From contig NZ_AP021874.1 in assembly GCF_009688945.1 (NCBI RefSeq), positions 4,526,001 to 4,590,000 of the forward strand: a stretch of DNA of 64,000 nucleotides, given 5' to 3'. The notes beneath the pieces were generated by a model. It saw only the letters and a program-made list of their open reading frames with translations, was not told the DNA's origin and made no database searches. This DNA comes from Desulfosarcina alkanivorans (lineage in GTDB: Bacteria > Desulfobacterota > Desulfobacteria > Desulfobacterales > Desulfosarcinaceae). Each line of letters opens with the position of its first letter. Position 1 is the first letter of the stretch. Positions 60,697-64,000 of the stretch are shown piece after piece. The translations under genes and the position numbers were made by a program.

Positions 60697-61053
60697 ATGG
60701 CTATCGAGGTGTTGATCAGAAGACGATTTATCAAGGAAGAAGAAGCAAGGCTCGCCCCCCTGGTTGTCCGTTTGCGCTCCCTTGCACTGGCGCAAACCGG
60801 CTATATCTCGGGCGAAACGTTAAAATGTATCGACCCGGCCGGTGAAGACGAATATCTGGTCAGAAGTACGTGGCGATCCGTCGAAGATTGGAAAACATGG
60901 CTTCACAGCGAGACCCGGACGGCGATCCAGAGTGAAATCGACGCCATCACCGGGGAAGTCACCGATTACCGCATTTATGAACCGCTTGTCGGCGGTATTT
61001 TGCCAAGCTATGAAGAAAAGGGAGATACGCCTTCAACGAAGACGCCCCTGTAA
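60697..61053 (+). CDS. antibiotic biosynthesis monooxygenase (ABM) domain protein
   Basis: The 118-residue protein shows the ABM/dimeric alpha-beta barrel layout: an opening beta strand AIEVLIRRRF, TGYISGETL, DEYLVRSTWRSVEDWKTWLHSETR. Family members include heme-degrading and quinol oxygenases, but many anaerobe members have no known reaction. AAAGGAGAAATCC precedes the ATG. It follows the MBL gene by 43 bp and is convergent with the permease pair. Confidence 0.8.
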   Translation: MAIEVLIRRRFIKEEEARLAPLVVRLRSLALAQTGYISGETLKCIDPAGEDEYLVRSTWRSVEDWKTWLHSETRTAIQSEIDAITGEVTDYRIYEPLVGGILPSYEEKGDTPSTKTPL

Positions 61054-61093
61054 GGTCGAGGCTCAGGTCAGCCCGGCGGCATTTCAACAACGC

Positions 61094-61645
61094 TTACTTG
61101 ACGGGTCTTTGTGACTGGCTCCGGCCGCCGCAAAGGTAAAACACCGCGACCCCCACGAGCAATGCGCCCACCATGTTGAGGACGGTAAACGTCAAGGAAA
61201 ACCGCCAGCCGAAATACCCGATCATCAGGGGAAGCAGAGCGGGTTTGACGGCACGGCTGGACAAAAAGTTGGCCAGGTGAAAATCAGAGGCGCCCTTTTC
61301 CCGAACTTCCGCTAAAAATGGCAGCCAGACGTATACAGGCCCCATGGAAAGGATACCCGCAACCGACGAAAGCAAGACGCCCTTTATTCCGGCCCGCCGG
61401 CCCAGAAAACGCGAAACATGGGAGGGCCTAACGAAACGATTCAGCACGACCATCACCACAAACACCAGTAACAGCGGCAGGACCATCTGTTTGAGGACCG
61501 TTCCACTTGCCATCAGCGACTTGACGGTGCGGTGCGGCGCAATGAAGTAAATCACCACATAGGCGGCAGCCATGATGATCGGAAAAAGCCATCGCCGCTG
61601 TTTCCCGCCGATCCTTGATTGCCCATCATGCCCGGAGGTTTTCAC
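61094..61645 (-). CDS. permease (DUF318/YraQ-like), second half of a pair
   Basis: The 183-residue membrane protein has about five spans and resembles half of the YraQ/DUF318 permease fold (GVLLSSVAGILSMGPVYVWLPFLAEVREKGASDFHLANFLSSRAVKPALLPLMIG region; hydrophobic with a conserved internal loop). It starts with GTG at 61645, overlapping the stop of the upstream NifX-permease gene by GTGA, so the two are translationally coupled. They probably assemble into one transporter; substrate unknown. Confidence 0.75.
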   Translation of the reverse strand: MKTSGHDGQSRIGGKQRRWLFPIIMAAAYVVIYFIAPHRTVKSLMASGTVLKQMVLPLLLVFVVMVVLNRFVRPSHVSRFLGRRAGIKGVLLSSVAGILSMGPVYVWLPFLAEVREKGASDFHLANFLSSRAVKPALLPLMIGYFGWRFSLTFTVLNMVGALLVGVAVFYLCGGRSQSQRPVK

Positions 61646-62439
61646 TGCACCTGCCCCCCGGCCAGGATTACGGTCAGGATCGATACCCCAATGGCCATCA
61701 GAAATGCGGCTATCGTCCGGGTGATGGCAAACCGCGCGCCCAGGGCCGACATCTCGGCGGGAAGCTTCAGCAGCCCAACGTTTACCCAGGTCAGCATCAG
61801 GGATGTCGCGCCGAACAGGCTGAGCCCCATCCTGAGCAGGGTTTCAGCAACCACATAGCTGTTGACCGGATTGCCTGACAACATGCTCCAGATGCATGCC
61901 CCCCAGAGTGTATCTCGAAACACGTTTCCTGAAAAAATGGTCAGAAGCAGGTTCCGGGACACGAAACCACGGAAAAGACCGACCAGAAGAAGAACGCCGA
62001 TCAGCACGGGAATGAGGATGAAAAACTGCCGGGCTGCCTTCCGAAACGCCGGCAGAAGCCGCGGGCCGTGTAAAGCGGCCATTTGCACGTCTTTGTGCCG
62101 GGACGCCTCGGTCATCCCGGGCAACGCACCCCGCCGGTAGGTTTCAATCACATCCATTACCCGGCCATCGACGGGCGTGATCACCGCAATCCCATGTTTT
62201 TCGAGCGCCAACGCAACACGGGGCGAGACAAATCCGGCTAAAATGACCCTGGCCCCCCTGTCCGTTACCGTGGAGACCGCCTCGATACCGGCCCCCGGCC
62301 CGGCAGCTGCCGAGGGCCCGGCCAGGGCCTCGACGGACAGGTCTTCCATATCGATGACCGGCAAATAGGAGGCCGTGCCCAGCCTGTTCTCGACGCGGGC
62401 ACCAAGATCCGGTGCACTGGCAGGAATCGCTATTTTCAT
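61642..62439 (-). CDS. NifX/NifB-type domain fused to a permease half
   Basis: Residues 1-105 form a dinitrogenase iron-molybdenum cofactor-binding-like domain: MKIAIPASAPDLGARVENRLG, the fold start seen in NifX/NifB C-terminal proteins, then VSTVTDRGARVILAGFVSPRVALALEKHGIAV. Residues 135-265 form about four membrane spans of the DUF318-type permease (LLRMGLSLFGATSLMLTWVNVGLLKLP). The fusion suggests transport of a metal or metal-cluster-related compound, with the soluble domain as sensor or chaperone (inference). It lies 3' of a DUF134/DUF5320 cluster on the opposite strand. Confidence 0.8.
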   Translation of the reverse strand: MKIAIPASAPDLGARVENRLGTASYLPVIDMEDLSVEALAGPSAAAGPGAGIEAVSTVTDRGARVILAGFVSPRVALALEKHGIAVITPVDGRVMDVIETYRRGALPGMTEASRHKDVQMAALHGPRLLPAFRKAARQFFILIPVLIGVLLLVGLFRGFVSRNLLLTIFSGNVFRDTLWGACIWSMLSGNPVNSYVVAETLLRMGLSLFGATSLMLTWVNVGLLKLPAEMSALGARFAITRTIAAFLMAIGVSILTVILAGGQVQ

Positions 62440-63027
62440 TTCGGTTCATCGCCGGGGGTACCGCAGTTGCGGGTTTAAATCGGCCAGATTGGATTCCAAT
62501 AGCACCCGGGCAGTGCAAAGACAACGGGCTTCGTTTTTTATCATGACCGGGGGCAGCGCATCGGGTTGAATGCAGGGCAACGGGGTGGTCGTGACAGGAA
62601 GGGTTAAAAATGAACCCTTTCCGTCTTTATCAAGCCTGATTTTGCAGCCTGCCGTCCAGGTCAATGGGGGGCACCGGGAAACCAGGTTTTTTCATTTTAA
62701 TCAGTTTTTCAGGGCATTATCCTTGGAGCGGCAAAACGTTTCTCTTTGGCACCGATGTTGCTGCTGGACCATGACAGCGCGCTCTCCATTTCTCCCGTGT
62801 ATCCGTCGTTTGCCTTGAACGTACGAAAGAATCCCGCTGCCGGACGCATACCGATCCGAATTAGGGGTTGAAGACAACAGCCACATCATAAGCCCGGAGA
62901 GTATACCTCATCGCAGTAGGACGGGGTCACTTTCAGACGTCATGTTTTGCAGGGAGGTGGTGCCATTTTCTCGGCTTTAATTCTAAAAGGCGATGAACAC
63001 ATACATTTAACACCAAAGGAGGAGACA
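62440..63027. other. leader region of the apr operon, no certain gene
   Basis: A minus-strand 72-codon frame (62,446-62,664, TTG start) ends just before the NifX-permease gene and might be a small upstream gene, but I recognise no family. The remainder must carry the promoter of aprBA, which I could not pin to a clear -35/-10. No ATP sulfurylase gene (sat) precedes aprB here. Confidence 0.45.
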
Positions 63028-63471
63028 ATGCCAAGTTTTGTCATCGATGAAAAATGCGACGGGTGCAAGGGCGGAGACAAAACTGCATGTATGTACATCT
63101 GCCCCAACGATCTGATGGTGCTGGATGCGGACCGGATGAAGGCGTACAACTGCGAGCCGGATATGTGCTGGGAATGCTACAACTGTGTCAAAATCTGCCC
63201 GACCCAGGCCATCGAAGTCCGGGGGTACGCTGATTTTACGCCACTGGGCGCCAGCGTCGTCCCCATGCGGGGATCCGAAGACATCATGTGGACCGTCAAA
63301 TTCAGGGGGGGGACGATCAAGCGGTTCAAATTCCCCATCCGGACCACGCCGGAAGGCGAGGCCAAACCGGACGGCGGCTTCGGCATCGGACCGGGCACGC
63401 TGGACGATCAGCTCCTGTTTACGGAACCGGCATCATTGAAAGCCGATAAACTCTGGACGCTCGGAGACTAA
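63028..63471 (+). CDS. aprB: adenylylsulfate reductase beta subunit
   Basis: The 147-residue iron-sulfur subunit starts at 63028 (MPSFVIDEKCDGCKGG) behind AAAGGAGGAGAC. Two [4Fe-4S] motifs are present: CDGCKGGDKTACMYICP and CEPDMCWECYNCVKICP, with the insert typical of AprB. The C-terminal extension wraps around the alpha subunit. Together with AprA it reduces adenosine 5'-phosphosulfate to sulfite and AMP in the cytoplasm, the central step of dissimilatory sulfate reduction. aprA follows after 8 bp. Confidence 0.98.
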   Translation: MPSFVIDEKCDGCKGGDKTACMYICPNDLMVLDADRMKAYNCEPDMCWECYNCVKICPTQAIEVRGYADFTPLGASVVPMRGSEDIMWTVKFRGGTIKRFKFPIRTTPEGEAKPDGGFGIGPGTLDDQLLFTEPASLKADKLWTLGD

Positions 63472-63479
63472 AGGGGGTG

Positions 63480-64000
63480 ATGAAAATGCAGGAATTCAAA
63501 ACCATCGAGGTAACCACCGATCTTTTGATAATCGGTCCGGGGATGGCAGGCGCCGGGGCGTGCGTGGAAGGCGCCCACTGGGCCAGAGAAAACAATGTGA
63601 AAATCACCGTGGTCGACAAGGCCGCCATGGAGCGCAGCGGGGCCGTGGGCATGGGCCTTTCGGCCATCAACCAGTACCAGGGTGAAAACAGTCCCGTCGA
63701 TTACCTCAGCTATGTCCGTCAGGATCTCATGGGCCTTTGCCGGGACGACCTGGTCATGGATATTTCCAGGCACGTCAATGGCACGGTCCACATGTTCGAA
63801 AAATTCGGGCTTCCGATCTGGACGGATCCGGACGGGAACTATGTCCACGAAGGCCGCTGGCAGTTGATGATCAATGGTGAGTCCTACAAGGCCATCGTTG
63901 CCGAAGCCGGCAAGAACGCCGTCGGCATGGACAACATTATCGAACGGGTATTCATCGCTCGCCTGCTGCTTGATAAGAACGACAAAAACAGGGTGGCGGG
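63480..64000 (+). CDS. aprA: adenylylsulfate reductase alpha subunit (partial, runs off the window)
   Basis: The frame from ATG 63480 (or the second ATG at 63486, MQEFKTIEV) stays open to the window end. The FAD-binding loop LLIIGPGMAGAGA is followed by SGAVGMGLSAINQY, WTDPDGNYVHEGRWQLMINGESYK, all typical of AprA. About 173 of some 660 residues are visible. GGGGGTG lies before the start. The flavin subunit binds APS and forms the catalytic heterodimer with AprB. Confidence 0.97.
   Translation, partial: MKMQEFKTIEVTTDLLIIGPGMAGAGACVEGAHWARENNVKITVVDKAAMERSGAVGMGLSAINQYQGENSPVDYLSYVRQDLMGLCRDDLVMDISRHVNGTVHMFEKFGLPIWTDPDGNYVHEGRWQLMINGESYKAIVAEAGKNAVGMDNIIERVFIARLLLDKNDKNRVA

Noticed and set aside
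1..64000. CRISPR arrays, tRNA and rRNA genes
   Set aside because: No regularly spaced short repeats, no tRNA cloverleaf with a T-arm consensus and no rRNA sequence were seen by eye.

Overview
The window reads as chromosome of a sulfate-reducing Desulfobacterota bacterium (Desulfosarcina/Desulfococcus-like; inferred from gene content, not from a search). The clearest marker is the aprB gene followed by the start of aprA at the right edge. A small siroheme sulfite reductase, a probable selenocysteine-containing HesB protein, two glycyl radical enzymes with a sigma54 activator, DUF362 ferredoxin proteins and a DUF134/DUF5320 cluster fit the same picture. Most of the window is GC-rich. Two stretches (about 19.6-32 kb and 34.5-36.9 kb) are visibly more AT-rich and carry the mobile-element debris.

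Layout. 0-4.5 kb: a dead aldo/keto reductase beside an AraC regulator, a PAS/HisKA protein, a small unknown and a serine-hydrolase lipoprotein. 5.0-9.2 kb: a complete polyamine-type ABC importer (permease C, permease B, ATPase, binding protein) with a fold-back element between binding protein and ATPase. 9.6-11.9 kb: an acetyltransferase and an alSIR-type sulfite reductase flanked by inverted copies of a dispersed repeat. 11.9-16.5 kb: SYLF protein, mini PEP-CTERM protein, RlmN-like radical SAM methyltransferase, PilZ protein, glnS. 16.5-19.6 kb: rRNA methyltransferase, DUF362 protein and a frameshifted ssb. 19.6-32 kb: an accessory island with IS200 and group II intron debris, an MFS transporter, two near-identical glycyl radical enzymes, their activase, a HesB-like selenoprotein and a sigma54 regulator. 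32.5-37.4 kb: a second methyltransferase/DUF362/ssb set, decayed in the opposite genes. 37.5-49.7 kb: hcp remnant, DMT transporter, DUF2917 protein, MocR regulator, then metabolic genes (GAF, SDR, deacetylase, thioesterase, DUF1786, enoyl-CoA hydratase, GDPD, HAD, nitroreductase). 49.8-54.5 kb: glycerol-3-phosphate ABC importer (ugpE, ugpA, ugpB) with divergent ugpC. 54.8-62.4 kb: ilvE, galU, thioredoxin, flavodoxin, DUF1638, the DUF134/DUF5320/MBL cluster and a NifX-domain permease pair. 63.0-64.0 kb: aprBA.

The most striking object is the glycyl radical enzyme locus. A 2,989-bp unit (3' end of the regulator, sigma54 promoter, whole enzyme gene, short downstream tail) occurs twice in direct orientation without any indel. 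The two 807-residue enzymes differ at about 55 positions, almost all packed into short patches that include the segment right after the catalytic Cys449, while the flanking DNA is almost identical. This looks like two enzymes with different substrates whose common scaffold is kept identical by gene conversion, served by one activase. Between enzyme B and the activase lies a HesB/IscA-like gene with an in-frame TGA at the Fe-S ligand position and a plausible SECIS hairpin downstream; ordinary ORF calling misses it. Substrates of both enzymes remain undetermined.
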